Source: Peptococcaceae bacterium BRH_c23
GTDB lineage: Bacteria; Bacillota_B; Desulfitobacteriia; Desulfitobacteriales; Desulfitobacteriaceae
Direction of reading: 5' to 3'
Length of the DNA: 35,362 bases
Assembly (NCBI GenBank): GCA_000961805.1
Contig: LADV01000269.1
Location: forward strand, 1 to 35,362
Position numbers and translations under genes: made by a program. Shown piece after piece: positions 26,342-34,888 of the stretch (positions within the stretch are counted from its first letter, which is position 1; the number at the start of each line of letters is the position of its first letter). The notes below the pieces were generated by a model that was given only the letters and a program-made list of their open reading frames with translations, was not told where the DNA came from and searched no databases.

Positions 26342-27424
26342 TTAGGCTTTGTCGTCGTCTTTTTGGTGTTCAAGCATCAAAACATACGCAAGCTCCGTCC
26401 GGTTATTGGCACCGGTTTTTTTATAGATGTTTTTAATGTGAGTTTTAACAGTATTTTCGGAAATATTCAGTTGCTTGGCAATCTGCGGGTTGTTTTTGCC
26501 CTGCACCAAAGCGTCGATGATGTCGGCCTCCCGTTTTGTGAATTTAAACTGGTAGTCGGAGAGCAGAGAATTGCTATCTGCGTATTGCAGAATAACCACA
26601 AATTTAGCTCTCGGTTCCTTGAGTTTATTTGCCAAAACGGAGATGATAAGTTCACCTACGCTTGTTTTCAAAGGATAAGCCGAGGAAAACCGAGTGTCGA
26701 TTTCTTTTTTTTGCAGAGATTCGACCATATCGGAACAAAGCTCCTTCACATGATACAGCACACTAGAGCCATAGGCAGAAGTGATTTTCAGCATATCGTA
26801 GCCCGTCACATTGCCGCCGGTTAAGCTCATTCCCTCATCAAAAACACAAATACCCATGGTATTGTTAGCTTCATTACCTGATGTCTCTAAAAATTTCACA
26901 GCGTTAAGGGTATGTATGATGTGAAAGACCATGGATACATGGGGTTGCATCAGCCCTAGCATAAACAAGTCTTCATCTGAAAAATCCGGATTGCTTTTGC
27001 TGCGATGCAGGTAGATTTCTCCCATAAACTGATCCTTGTAGATGATCCGCAGGCAGACAATGTAAAAGTCTTTTTGAAACTCAATAAAATCGCTTCTAGG
27101 CTCTTCAATGGTGATTAGTCCTTTTTGGTAATCTACCGCCTTATACACATATGCTTCCTTACCGCTACTGTTTTTCTCCGCGGCTTTTTCATATTCATCA
27201 AGCCTGGAAAATTTATCTTTCTGAGCATACGTGCTGATATTGCCCCCCTTGTAGGGCTTAAAATAACTGCAGTCTCGACTGATTGCGCAAAAAAACATCC
27301 CGCTATCATACGAAACAAATTCATGCAGCTGCATAATGGCAAGCTTTAAAAATTCCGCAAATGATACGCATTCATATGCTTTGGCTGTGAAATCGTTCAG
27401 CCTCCGAACAGTTTTGTTGTCCAC
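26342..27424 (-). CDS. LuxR-family transcriptional regulator
   Basis: The protein of about 360 residues has a C-terminal LuxR/NarL HTH (FTKREADIIDALVQGKNNPQIAKQLNISENTVKTHIKNIYKKTG) and a large N-terminal GAF/PAS-like region (LITIEEPRSDF, FMGEIYLHRSKSN). It lacks a receiver domain and so should respond to a ligand. I favour GTG 27424 because AGGAG lies six bases upstream; GTG 27433 sits on top of that site. An AGTATA-AC-TATACT palindrome (27463-27476) lies just upstream, within the end of the neighbouring gene, and may be its operator. It is downstream of the envelope operon on the same strand and a candidate regulator of it. Confidence 0.85.
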   Translation of the reverse strand: MDNKTVRRLNDFTAKAYECVSFAEFLKLAIMQLHEFVSYDSGMFFCAISRDCSYFKPYKGGNISTYAQKDKFSRLDEYEKAAEKNSSGKEAYVYKAVDYQKGLITIEEPRSDFIEFQKDFYIVCLRIIYKDQFMGEIYLHRSKSNPDFSDEDLFMLGLMQPHVSMVFHIIHTLNAVKFLETSGNEANNTMGICVFDEGMSLTGGNVTGYDMLKITSAYGSSVLYHVKELCSDMVESLQKKEIDTRFSSAYPLKTSVGELIISVLANKLKEPRAKFVVILQYADSNSLLSDYQFKFTKREADIIDALVQGKNNPQIAKQLNISENTVKTHIKNIYKKTGANNRTELAYVLMLEHQKDDDKA

Positions 27425-27462
27425 ACCCCACACTCCTAATCCAATTAAAAATAATACTACTA

Positions 27463-27476
27463 AGTATAACTATACT
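27463..27476. promoter_or_regulatory. Palindrome upstream of the LuxR-type gene
   Basis: AGTATA and TATACT flank AC symmetrically. It overlaps the last codons of the 301-residue protein gene and lies ~40 bases before the regulator's start. Could be an autoregulatory operator; short palindromes of A/T also arise by chance. Confidence 0.3.
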
Positions 27477-28375
27477 ATGCTTGGACACTTCAATAAACCC
27501 TCAAATATTTTTAGCGCATACGAACTGCTTACTGTGGAAATCTCTATTTCATCGCCTCCCATAATGAATAGGAGATTATCCTTAAGACCTGCGCTGATAT
27601 ACAAAATTCCAGATAAGGCAGTTTGGCCGTCCTTTAGCATCTGTAAAAGTTCAACGGTTGTAATCAGCTGGTATGCTAAGAAATTTGACCCGAATACAGC
27701 ATACTCCTCGGTTAAGGTAAAGTTCTTGTTAGATGCCACCACATTTTTTGCTACTAAGCGATATATTAGTGCTTTTGTGGTTTCGAGAGACGGTATTTCC
27801 CACTTGTAGTTAGCCTGGATCATGGCCACAAGCCCTGTTTCGTTAGGCATATCCAGGTGAGAACGAATTTCTGCAAAAGTGGCGCCAGCTTCGCTTTGTT
27901 GTTGACAATAGGACAGCATTGTCTTTTCGCGGTAAATATCAAACATGGAAAGCAGTACATAAATCTCATCTTTAGACAGAGCTATTTCAAAATCAGCTCG
28001 CTTAAAACTTGTTAATCCTATAAAATTTCCAATATTCATCATAATTTTATCTAAGTCTGACCCTTTGCTAATTCTTAGAACACCGCCTGCGTTTTCGACA
28101 AGAACAAGGTCCGCCCCCTTGCGGTAGGTGTATTTTTCTACTAATATACTGCTTTCCTGCAATATAAATCTACAAGACAGATCGGGATTGGCGGCTATAT
28201 CCAAAAGCTCCTTCGCCTCTTTCGACAGCACTCCATTTTGCAAGACCCCTCTTTTCTCCAAGGAGTTCAAACTCTCTGTGGAATTATTGTTATCTATTCC
28301 ACTAAAAATACCAATTGAGCTTGCTGCTGCAAATTGCTGCTTTAAGACCTTTAACTCACTTATTGAAAACTCCAT
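27470..28375 (-). CDS. Unknown protein (301 aa), faintly EspG-like
   Basis: A soluble protein without signal peptide or TM. Near residues 38-66 it reads SLEKRGVLQNGVLSKEAK, then DIAANPDLSCRF, and the C-terminus ends in a beta-rich LLFIMGGDEIEISTVSSSYA segment. The order, an 'L-x2-RG-x3-G-x-L' helix, 'LxxxxxPxxxxR', strands, a helical middle and a beta-rich end, recalls EspG-type ESX secretion chaperones, but the similarity is weak and from memory. It sits 27 bases behind the 927-residue surface protein gene (AGGGAGGG before ATG) and is a reasonable candidate for its cytoplasmic partner. Confidence 0.55.
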   Translation of the reverse strand: MEFSISELKVLKQQFAAASSIGIFSGIDNNNSTESLNSLEKRGVLQNGVLSKEAKELLDIAANPDLSCRFILQESSILVEKYTYRKGADLVLVENAGGVLRISKGSDLDKIMMNIGNFIGLTSFKRADFEIALSKDEIYVLLSMFDIYREKTMLSYCQQQSEAGATFAEIRSHLDMPNETGLVAMIQANYKWEIPSLETTKALIYRLVAKNVVASNKNFTLTEEYAVFGSNFLAYQLITTVELLQMLKDGQTALSGILYISAGLKDNLLFIMGGDEIEISTVSSSYALKIFEGLLKCPSIV

Positions 28376-28402
28376 ATTATTACCCTCCCTTGTATTCTAT
28401 TT

Positions 28403-31186
28403 CTATTTTAGTTGGTCTGTATATGGCTTAATAAGGAATTCCTTGACGGCAGCACTTCCCATTTTCTGAGCTCCGCCGTGGGTTGTGCCTCCTATCGCTT
28501 TTATCGCACTTCCGATAGCAAGTCCTTTTTCAGGCAAATTGAGTGGTGGACATTTTGCGGTTATACCATCTGTAACCGCCCCAACTCCTGCATTTAATGC
28601 ACCGTCCACAAGGCCTCCCTGCATTGCCTTTGCCACATCTTCTCCACGCAACGCCGCACCAGTTGTAGCTGCTGCTGTTTCGCCGACTATAGCTGCTCCT
28701 GCCTTTTTCAGGACACCATATTTTGCCGTGCCATCGATATAATCGCTGCCAACATCGGTAGCGCTTTTGATTGCGCCCTCTGCTATCGTGCCTAAACCTA
28801 TGCCTTTGCCGGAAAAATGGTCACTTGCCGCTGTTCCTAGCATATTCTTAGCTATTTTATAACCATTTTTAATACCCGGATGCGCAGTACCCATTAAATC
28901 AATCGTTACATCTGCACCCATACCAACAACCGTTGTGACTGTTTCGGCTGTCTCCAAACGGTCTGCATATTTTTGCCAATCTTTGAAGTTTTCCATGTCT
29001 CGTTCTTGCTGTTTTGCGACAACACGCTCTATTTCCTTCATATCGTCTGTGCCATATTTCTTTTGAAGCTGATTCATAGCCTCGTTTCTTTGCTCCTTCT
29101 GCTTAATAGCATCCATGCCAGCCTTCATGTTCTCATCCGGCGCGGCGTTATCTACTCGTGCCTGCTCTAGATAACCATCCCTTGCAACGGCACTTTTTTG
29201 GGCTTCCTTGTAGGCATCCTCACTATAGCCATAGCCGGTTTCCGGGTTGTACCACTCTCCTGAGGCAGGGTCTTTGACATAGGTGGTTGTATTTCCGGTT
29301 ACTGGGTCGGTAACATCCCTTGATTCCACTGGAGTCGGCACAGTAGGTTCGGGTGTACTCTCAGGATTCGTTGCAGGCTCGTTCTCCGGCACAAATTCCG
29401 GCTCATCCGGCTCAACTTCACTTTCGTTAAAATCTCCATCCTGTTCAGTTTCGTAGGATTCAGATCCCTGGCCACCACTATCTTCTGTTCCCGCCACCTC
29501 ATTGTCTCCTATGGAAACGGCGTCGCCTTCATCAGGATTATCGGTATTGCCCATGGCATCGGCAAGCATAATCATAGCGATCTGCTCATCTGTTTTATCA
29601 GGATACTTGTTTTTATACCAGTTTCTATCTCTGTTTACTCTAGGTGCCGCTGCCTTTGGTTTTCTATTTAAAAGCTCAATCACCACAGTTACTACAACCC
29701 CAGCAAGGGGAGGAAATAGCATTCCTACAGCCGCCTGAGAAGCATTATTTGGTCCGGGAATATTGCCAACATTCTGCGGCTTGGCAAGGGCGGTCATCAC
29801 AAAAGGAGGAAGCTCCTTATGCTTTAATACTCCACTTGAAATGATGGTATAGGTGTTGTCATCGGCACCTTTACTTTCGCTTGCCTCTCGTTTATAAAAA
29901 CCAGTTCCGTTAATAGAAACGACCGCGTTTTTCCCTGAGTATTCAAGAACAATCTTCGCATCGGCACCAATTCGAGCCTTGTATGGAAGCTTGGATAAAT
30001 CCATATCAAAGTTGAATTTTCCCACCAATCGCGTTTCCGTTTCCTCAGTGATTTCGCAAATTTGAGAAAAAGGCATACCCTCATATACTCCGATAAGTTC
30101 AATGTACCCGTCACAATCCAGTATCGTTAACTCAAAATCCTTAAGAGAAAATGAACTTATGCCGCTGTTGACGTTCCCTTTGAGCGTGCTCATTTTATAC
30201 GTATCTAACTTGATATTATAGGTCCCTGTGAAATCATAGCGCACCGGAATGGGAACGACTGCACTGACATAAAACATGGGTGTACCATCTTCCTCATAGG
30301 AAAGTGCATCCGGCTCGGTCATCTTAATAGAATAAATCCCTGCCTTTAGGATAACATTGGGTGCATAAATCCACATACCATTTTGCGCACCTCCAAACTC
30401 AGCGCCATAGGCCTTCCCTGATGCGGCAATTTTTCCGGCTCCATCGTAAATCGTTACATATCCAGGGAGTGCTCCATCACCCTTATTATAGGTATTTAGC
30501 CTTATTTCGTTGATCACATACTCACTGTCAAGCTGAAATTTGGCAGGCTTTTTCTCTGCATCGGACAAAGTCGGAGTGGACGAAATATCAGTTTTTTCAT
30601 CAGTCAAACTAATATTACCCATTTCTTTCTCTAAATCATTTTGTTCTGAATTGTTTTCGGCGTACCATGCCAGCATTTTTTTTTCATATCTATCAAAAGC
30701 TGCTTTATTGTAGCCTTTTAAGAGGACAGCGTTAGGGAGCATTTGACCGTCCTCAAAGGAGATGGAATAGCTGCTTTTCTTCAAAACCATATGCCCTAAA
30801 GGCTCAAAGATAAGCAGCTTATCCGTAGACGAGACCGAAAAGCCACTGTAGACATTCCCTCTTTCGTCGATAAGCTTAAGATCCTTTTTTTCACTTAGGC
30901 CATCGATAAAAGGTATATACATGGCTGTCAGCACGGATGACTCCCCTACGCTTACCACCGTACACTGTGATGTAGAAAATTCCTTATCTAAAAAGCCAAT
31001 CACGAGGTTATCATGATTATCATAATTTACGTATTCGTTATACCATTTACCGGTTTTCCCCAACACCTTTTCCATCGGAAGTGGCGGCTGTGTGCTCTCT
31101 CCCGCTGCCAGGGCGGGTATCGGCAAGAGGAAGTTACTCAATAGCACGATACATGCTGCAATAAATGCTACGGCTTTTTTCATCAT
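28403..31186 (-). CDS. Large secreted/membrane protein with extracellular beta domains and glycine-rich tail
   Basis: The 927-residue protein has a signal peptide (1-28, cleavage after PALA), an extracellular beta-rich region (30-460) with a jelly-roll-like part (FQLDSEYVINEIRLNTYNKG to AGIYSIKMTEPD), one TM helix (~486-505, MLFPPLAGVVVTVVIELL), an acidic Pro/Glu linker (550-620), a repeat-like VTDPVTGNTTTYVKDP then GEWYNPETGYGY segment, a coiled coil (690-745) and a glycine/alanine-rich tail (770-915). That tail resembles pre-toxin regions of polymorphic toxins, but no toxin domain follows it. Its ATGATG overlaps the stop of the upstream gene by four bases. The predicted topology places the tail in the cytoplasm. 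Confidence 0.7.
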   Translation of the reverse strand: MMKKAVAFIAACIVLLSNFLLPIPALAAGESTQPPLPMEKVLGKTGKWYNEYVNYDNHDNLVIGFLDKEFSTSQCTVVSVGESSVLTAMYIPFIDGLSEKKDLKLIDERGNVYSGFSVSSTDKLLIFEPLGHMVLKKSSYSISFEDGQMLPNAVLLKGYNKAAFDRYEKKMLAWYAENNSEQNDLEKEMGNISLTDEKTDISSTPTLSDAEKKPAKFQLDSEYVINEIRLNTYNKGDGALPGYVTIYDGAGKIAASGKAYGAEFGGAQNGMWIYAPNVILKAGIYSIKMTEPDALSYEEDGTPMFYVSAVVPIPVRYDFTGTYNIKLDTYKMSTLKGNVNSGISSFSLKDFELTILDCDGYIELIGVYEGMPFSQICEITEETETRLVGKFNFDMDLSKLPYKARIGADAKIVLEYSGKNAVVSINGTGFYKREASESKGADDNTYTIISSGVLKHKELPPFVMTALAKPQNVGNIPGPNNASQAAVGMLFPPLAGVVVTVVIELLNRKPKAAAPRVNRDRNWYKNKYPDKTDEQIAMIMLADAMGNTDNPDEGDAVSIGDNEVAGTEDSGGQGSESYETEQDGDFNESEVEPDEPEFVPENEPATNPESTPEPTVPTPVESRDVTDPVTGNTTTYVKDPASGEWYNPETGYGYSEDAYKEAQKSAVARDGYLEQARVDNAAPDENMKAGMDAIKQKEQRNEAMNQLQKKYGTDDMKEIERVVAKQQERDMENFKDWQKYADRLETAETVTTVVGMGADVTIDLMGTAHPGIKNGYKIAKNMLGTAASDHFSGKGIGLGTIAEGAIKSATDVGSDYIDGTAKYGVLKKAGAAIVGETAAATTGAALRGEDVAKAMQGGLVDGALNAGVGAVTDGITAKCPPLNLPEKGLAIGSAIKAIGGTTHGGAQKMGSAAVKEFLIKPYTDQLK

Positions 31187-31707
31187 CCCACGCCTCCCTT
31201 TGACAGTAAAGTTTTAATAATCCCCGCACCGCCCTCAATGAATGGCGGTACCTTTATGAGAAAAGCAGTGGATAGTATCCATGTAAAGGAGAATAAAAGG
31301 CATACGGCCGATGTGACAATGGTGATTTTAATAGAGCTTTTCCCGATCAGCTTTCCAATCTCTATAGCCGAAGCCGTGCCGACTGCCATAATACCTGCCG
31401 AAATAAATGCTGATGTGTGAGACCAATTTAAGTAGAACGTTGCGATAAGCAGCATAAAGACAAAAGGAAGCATAAAGCCCATACTCGTATCGGTAGCGTT
31501 CTTAATTACTGACTTTCCATGCTCTTTTTTGATTTTAGGGTTAAACAGCCCTAAGAAACCGTTTAAGAACAATTTAAAGAGCCATCCAAAAATTATTCCA
31601 AATAGTAACCCAAAACCCAAACGGCATGGATTAGTTGGCTCTAAGACACTATAAAAGGTACAGATACCAAAGCTGGCAAAGCATAAAAATCTTACAAAGC
31701 TCTTCAT
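31183..31707 (-). CDS. Unknown four-TM membrane protein
   Basis: The 174-residue protein has about four to five TM helices (FASFGICTFYSVL, GFGLLFGIIFGWLFKLFL, FMLPFVFMLLIATFYL, AVCLLFSFTWILSTAFL) with a basic cytoplasmic loop (FNPKIKKEHGKSVIK). I do not recognise a family. GGGGGTG lies eight bases before ATG. The stop codon overlaps the start of the 927-residue protein gene, so translation is coupled and the two products probably work together. Confidence 0.65.
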   Translation of the reverse strand: MKSFVRFLCFASFGICTFYSVLEPTNPCRLGFGLLFGIIFGWLFKLFLNGFLGLFNPKIKKEHGKSVIKNATDTSMGFMLPFVFMLLIATFYLNWSHTSAFISAGIMAVGTASAIEIGKLIGKSSIKITIVTSAVCLLFSFTWILSTAFLIKVPPFIEGGAGIIKTLLSKGGVG

Positions 31708-31721
31708 TTGTCTTACACCCC

Positions 31722-32276
31722 CTAAAGATTTCCAAAGATCGACCAGCTTACCAATATCGCACCACTGATAATTGTGGCAATGGGGATGCTCATTGCGTTT
31801 TTACCACCAGTCATCTCACGAATGGTTACAATGGTAGGACCAATTGCCCACAAAATTCCAGATACGCCAAAGGCTATCGAGGTTTTCCACCCCAGCCCAA
31901 GTGAAAATGCGATTCCAAGAGTACCGTAGATCAGGGCTCCGCTATAGCTAAGACAGAAGAGCGAAATAATCTGCCCTATTTTTTTATCAGTTTTAGATAG
32001 TTTCAGTATTACTGCCACCAGAAATCCAAGCAAGGGTATAAGCAAAGCCCCGTATAGAACCCCCACCCCTGCCGACAGCAGTAGGAAATCCACGCCTTTT
32101 TGACCAGTTTTATAGAGGTCAAGCCCGGTCTGAAGAAAAAACAATCCAAAGGCAAGAGCGGATACAATTAATGAAAAGTACCATTTCGTATTGAGCATTG
32201 CGCTCTTTAAAATGCCAGACGGATTAATCATCATCCCGAAGATGGTTTTTAGCATGGAAGGTTTTGTTTTTTCCAT
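31722..32276 (-). CDS. Yip1-domain-like membrane protein
   Basis: The 184-residue protein has five TM helices and a start MLKTIFGMMINPSGILKSAM with the P-x-x-x motif before TM1 seen in bacterial Yip1/DUF1282-type proteins. AAGGAGG stands seven bases before ATG 32276, so this start is preferred to GTG/ATG codons up to 32312. Bacterial Yip1 proteins often sit next to lipoproteins and secretion-like modules; their function is not settled. Confidence 0.7.
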   Translation of the reverse strand: MEKTKPSMLKTIFGMMINPSGILKSAMLNTKWYFSLIVSALAFGLFFLQTGLDLYKTGQKGVDFLLLSAGVGVLYGALLIPLLGFLVAVILKLSKTDKKIGQIISLFCLSYSGALIYGTLGIAFSLGLGWKTSIAFGVSGILWAIGPTIVTIREMTGGKNAMSIPIATIISGAILVSWSIFGNL

Positions 32277-32296
32277 CGGATATGCCTCCTTATTCA

Positions 32297-32935
32297 CTAG
32301 CGTTCTACCCATTTGATTAAGCAGGCAACCTGCCCCAGATTACCCAATCCATTGTTGGCAAGATAGAAACTGATCATCGGTTTCCCATCATCCGTTTTAC
32401 CAACCATAGCCAGATTACTTTTAGCTTCAGCGTTCAATGGCTTATCCTTCTGGAGTTGGTATCCATCAACCTTTGTGGTTGTGAAATGGCTATTCGAGGT
32501 TGTTTTATGAGAAAGTTCAAATAATACCCGCTCATCCTGAGGCGGCCGAAATGTAAGGGTAACATTGGAGTCCATGATAAATCGCGTAGCTATATTCTTG
32601 GTGCTGCTTCCCGATTTATCAACACTATCGGTTTTATCAAGGTGAATTTCAAAGCTGGTTTCTTCCCCTTTTTTCAGGGTAATTTCCTCCACTTCTATGG
32701 GCATTTTATTTTCGCCTTCCCAATGCACATATATCGGGACTAAACAAATAGCTTTTGGCGGGTCATCATAAATTTTCTTTTTTAATTCTTCGCTTCCTGC
32801 TGGGATTCCATAGGCCACATATACATCCTGTTGTCCTTTGCCTTTATCACTACAGCCCGCTAACAATACTATAAAAACCAATAAAAGAAGGGTAAACAAG
32901 ACTCGCTTGGCATTGTTTCTATTTTTTCTCAACAT
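32297..32935 (-). CDS. Predicted lipoprotein
   Basis: The 212-residue product has a basic start (MLRKNRNNAKR), a hydrophobic core and the lipobox LLAGC, so it should be lipid-anchored at the outer face of the cytoplasmic membrane. The mature part is beta-rich with no recognised domain (KAICLVPIYVHWEGENK, ATRFIMDSNVTLTFRPP). AGGGGTG lies six bases before ATG 32935; an ATG nine codons upstream has no site. Gap to the Yip1-like gene is 20 bases. Confidence 0.75.
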   Translation of the reverse strand: MLRKNRNNAKRVLFTLLLLVFIVLLAGCSDKGKGQQDVYVAYGIPAGSEELKKKIYDDPPKAICLVPIYVHWEGENKMPIEVEEITLKKGEETSFEIHLDKTDSVDKSGSSTKNIATRFIMDSNVTLTFRPPQDERVLFELSHKTTSNSHFTTTKVDGYQLQKDKPLNAEAKSNLAMVGKTDDGKPMISFYLANNGLGNLGQVACLIKWVER

Positions 32936-32984
32936 ACTTTTCACCCCTGTCATCCTTTTCATCTAGGCCAAATACAGCAAATCC

Positions 32985-33500
32985 CTATTTTGCCTGTTTA
33001 AAGCTAGTTCCGTCCCATTCGATAACCATGGATTCACCATATGTGCCTGAGATGATAATATCTTGTACGCTAGAAAACGGTTTTTCTATACTCCATTCTT
33101 TGGGATCTCCAGGAACCACGCCCGCCGCAACGCACTGGACCTTATATTCATAGGTTGTTTTTGAAGTTTCTTTCAGACTTCCCGACTGAATAGCCTTTTC
33201 CATTGAAACACCGCTCACTTGATAACGATTGCTTGCACCCGCCTTTATGGTAAAATCGCTGACATCAACCGCATCGACCGAATCATCATTTTCATTGACG
33301 CTGTCTTGGTCACCTCTGTATTTATCGCTGCCATAGGTGCTCGTTGTTAACACCCAGTCTGCCCCAGTGGTGTTTTTAATTTGGAAAAGAATTTCTTTTT
33401 TGTCATTTGTCGCGGCCTCTTTTTCTGAGTTGCACCCGGTGATCATGGAAACAGCCGCCAATAGAAAGACTAGAAACAGTATCATTTTTCTCATCATCAT
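32985..33500 (-). CDS. Predicted lipoprotein
   Basis: The 171-residue product has signal MRKMILFLVFLLAAVSM and lipobox MITGC. The mature part has an Ig-like beta pattern (EILFQIKNTTGADWVLTTST, DVSDFTIKAGASNRYQV) and no enzyme motif. Its gene overlaps the end of the PH-like membrane protein gene by four bases. Three ATG codons follow GGGAGGAG; the second or third may be used. It is the first of two lipoproteins in the operon. Confidence 0.75.
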   Translation of the reverse strand: MMMRKMILFLVFLLAAVSMITGCNSEKEAATNDKKEILFQIKNTTGADWVLTTSTYGSDKYRGDQDSVNENDDSVDAVDVSDFTIKAGASNRYQVSGVSMEKAIQSGSLKETSKTTYEYKVQCVAAGVVPGDPKEWSIEKPFSSVQDIIISGTYGESMVIEWDGTSFKQAK

Positions 33501-34024
33501 TCTCCTCCCGTTTTTTCCATAATTATTAATTTAACTCTGTCATAATTTTCCTCTGAGCAAAACACAGCCATAGTTTTAGAAAAGCCGCCGTAAAGCATCA
33601 TACTTTTTTGCTTTTCAAGGTGTTTTACCCTTCTAATCCGCTTCCACGGTATAAGAACCTCTGTTCTTGTACCCGACAGCATACCGGCCCCGGCAGCAGT
33701 GGGGTTCCGGGCAATAAGACCTAGAATAACTGTTATTACCGAAAGTCTTTTCACTCGTTTCCTCTGGTATGGCTGATTTGCGCATAGAATTCCCTTTTGG
33801 TCTATGACAAAATGAACATCATATGTCCCTCTGAAAATGAGCAGCACAAGAATAACGGTCAAAAACAAAGTCAGCAGGATTAGCAAAACGCCATAATACG
33901 CCTTTAATATACACATAATGGTTAGCAGTGCTCCAAAGGGTATGCCAATTGCAATACCTAACTGTTTTAGAATTAGCCTGTTTTTGAAAATCGAAACTTT
34001 AATATCCCATGTTATTTCATTCAG
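33497..34024 (-). CDS. Membrane protein, YcxB/PH-like, probable CTG start
   Basis: The frame extends upstream of the first ATG (33916) and reads xNEITWDIKVSIFKNRLIL, then two TM helices, then a PH-like tail with VLIPWKRIRRVKHLEK. That layout is complete and suits a small PH-domain/YcxB-type membrane protein of 175 residues. AAGGAGGAGG ends seven bases before CTG 34024-34022; no ATG, GTG or TTG is in frame there, since the nearby ATGs run into early stops. So either CTG is the start, or the start codon was mutated and synthesis begins inside. The gap to the upstream gene is 15 bases. Confidence 0.65.
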   Translation of the reverse strand: MNEITWDIKVSIFKNRLILKQLGIAIGIPFGALLTIMCILKAYYGVLLILLTLFLTVILVLLIFRGTYDVHFVIDQKGILCANQPYQRKRVKRLSVITVILGLIARNPTAAGAGMLSGTRTEVLIPWKRIRRVKHLEKQKSMMLYGGFSKTMAVFCSEENYDRVKLIIMEKTGGE

Positions 34025-34039
34025 AAGAAGACCTCCTCC

Positions 34040-34576
34040 TTAGTCTCTATCCTTTTCTTGGAACACTTCCTCAACGCTGTCATCATAATCATTCAGATCA
34101 GGGATATCTATTTCTCTGCTTGAAGTCGTAGCCACCTTGAATTTGCCGCTTGTTTTTTTCTTTTTCCTGTTCATCACAAACAACAGCAGTATTCCTATGC
34201 CCATATATAAAGGTTGACCGATGTTTGGCTCAGCTTCGGTTTTAAGGGAATTGATATTAGGAGCAAAAGGAAAATAATATACCTCGTTTTCCACCTTAAC
34301 TGACATGTCGCTGCCACGCCTATTCGTGTGTCCGCTGTGAGTAATGCCATCCGAATCTTTAAAAGTGTAATCTATAGCCCATTCATATCGCTGGCTGGCA
34401 GGGCGGTTATCATCTGCACCACCGTAGCGTCTTGTAGATACTTTGGCCATTGAATTTTCGCCAAAGAAAAACAGCAGAACATTACCTACCGCCATTAATA
34501 TTAGCGCTACACCAACAGCAGAAATGACTATCCGCCAGAAAAGCTTAGACGATTTAGATTCTCTGTTTGCGGCCAT
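34040..34576 (-). CDS. DUF3592-like membrane protein
   Basis: The 178-residue protein has a TM helix (IVISAVGVALILMAVGNVLLFFF), an extracellular 90-residue beta segment (RYEWAIDYTFKDSDGITHSGH and DMSVKVENEVYYFPFAPNINS), a second TM (LYMGIGILLLFVM) and an acidic cytoplasmic tail. The Y-x-F-x-D-x-x-G-x-x-H pattern between two TMs is that of DUF3592. GGGAG seven bases upstream supports ATG 34576 over ATG 34615. First gene of the envelope operon. Confidence 0.75.
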   Translation of the reverse strand: MAANRESKSSKLFWRIVISAVGVALILMAVGNVLLFFFGENSMAKVSTRRYGGADDNRPASQRYEWAIDYTFKDSDGITHSGHTNRRGSDMSVKVENEVYYFPFAPNINSLKTEAEPNIGQPLYMGIGILLLFVMNRKKKKTSGKFKVATTSSREIDIPDLNDYDDSVEEVFQEKDRD

Positions 34577-34615
34577 GTTATCACTCCCAATATCGTTTTC
34601 TGATATAAAAAGCAA

Positions 34616-34621
34616 ATTATA
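34616..34621 (-). promoter_or_regulatory. -10 box of the envelope operon
   Basis: TATAAT on the minus strand (34621-34616), about 40 bases before ATG 34576. No recognisable -35 hexamer lies 16-18 bases upstream (AATAAA-type sequence only), which suggests activator dependence. The 36-bp palindrome is centred near -55 relative to the expected start near 34608. Confidence 0.5.
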
Positions 34622-34645
34622 TTACCATTGTAGAGAATTTTTATT

Positions 34646-34681
34646 TTTTATATAATCACCCGATCGGGTGATTATATAAAA
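34646..34681. promoter_or_regulatory. Perfect 36-bp palindrome, candidate operator
   Basis: Each half is an 18-base arm, TTTTATATAATCACCCGA and its exact complement, meeting at CCCGATCGGG. No T-run follows on either strand (ATACAATC one way, AATAAAAA the other), and a hairpin would have almost no loop, so termination is not the obvious role. Position upstream of a lone -10 box suggests a dimeric or tetrameric regulator site. Confidence 0.7.
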
Positions 34682-34888
34682 TACAATCAGTTTGTTTTTG
34701 AACTTTGACGAAACAGATCCCCGACGCGAATTTATCTGCCTCGTGCCAGGTTTTGCCCCACTTCAAATAGTAATAGGACGCCAAATCCGAGGCCGTTAAT
34801 GGTCAATTTGGAAAATTAACCATTAATTTATTTCCTCCATTCATTTTATTGGTGACGGTCTGAACGTTTATTTCCTTTCTAAATGCAA
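34682..34888. other. Intergenic stretch
   Basis: No gene is seen. TTAATGGT (about 34796) and ACCATTAA (about 34819) form an 8-bp inverted repeat. The segment 34710-34795 is more GC-rich than its flanks. Confidence 0.35.

Noticed and set aside
26294..26824. Plus-strand frame of 176 codons over the LuxR-type gene
   Set aside because: Antisense to a clear LuxR HTH; no ribosome binding site.
34646..34681. Palindrome as an intrinsic terminator
   Set aside because: No T-run follows on either strand and the stem leaves practically no loop.
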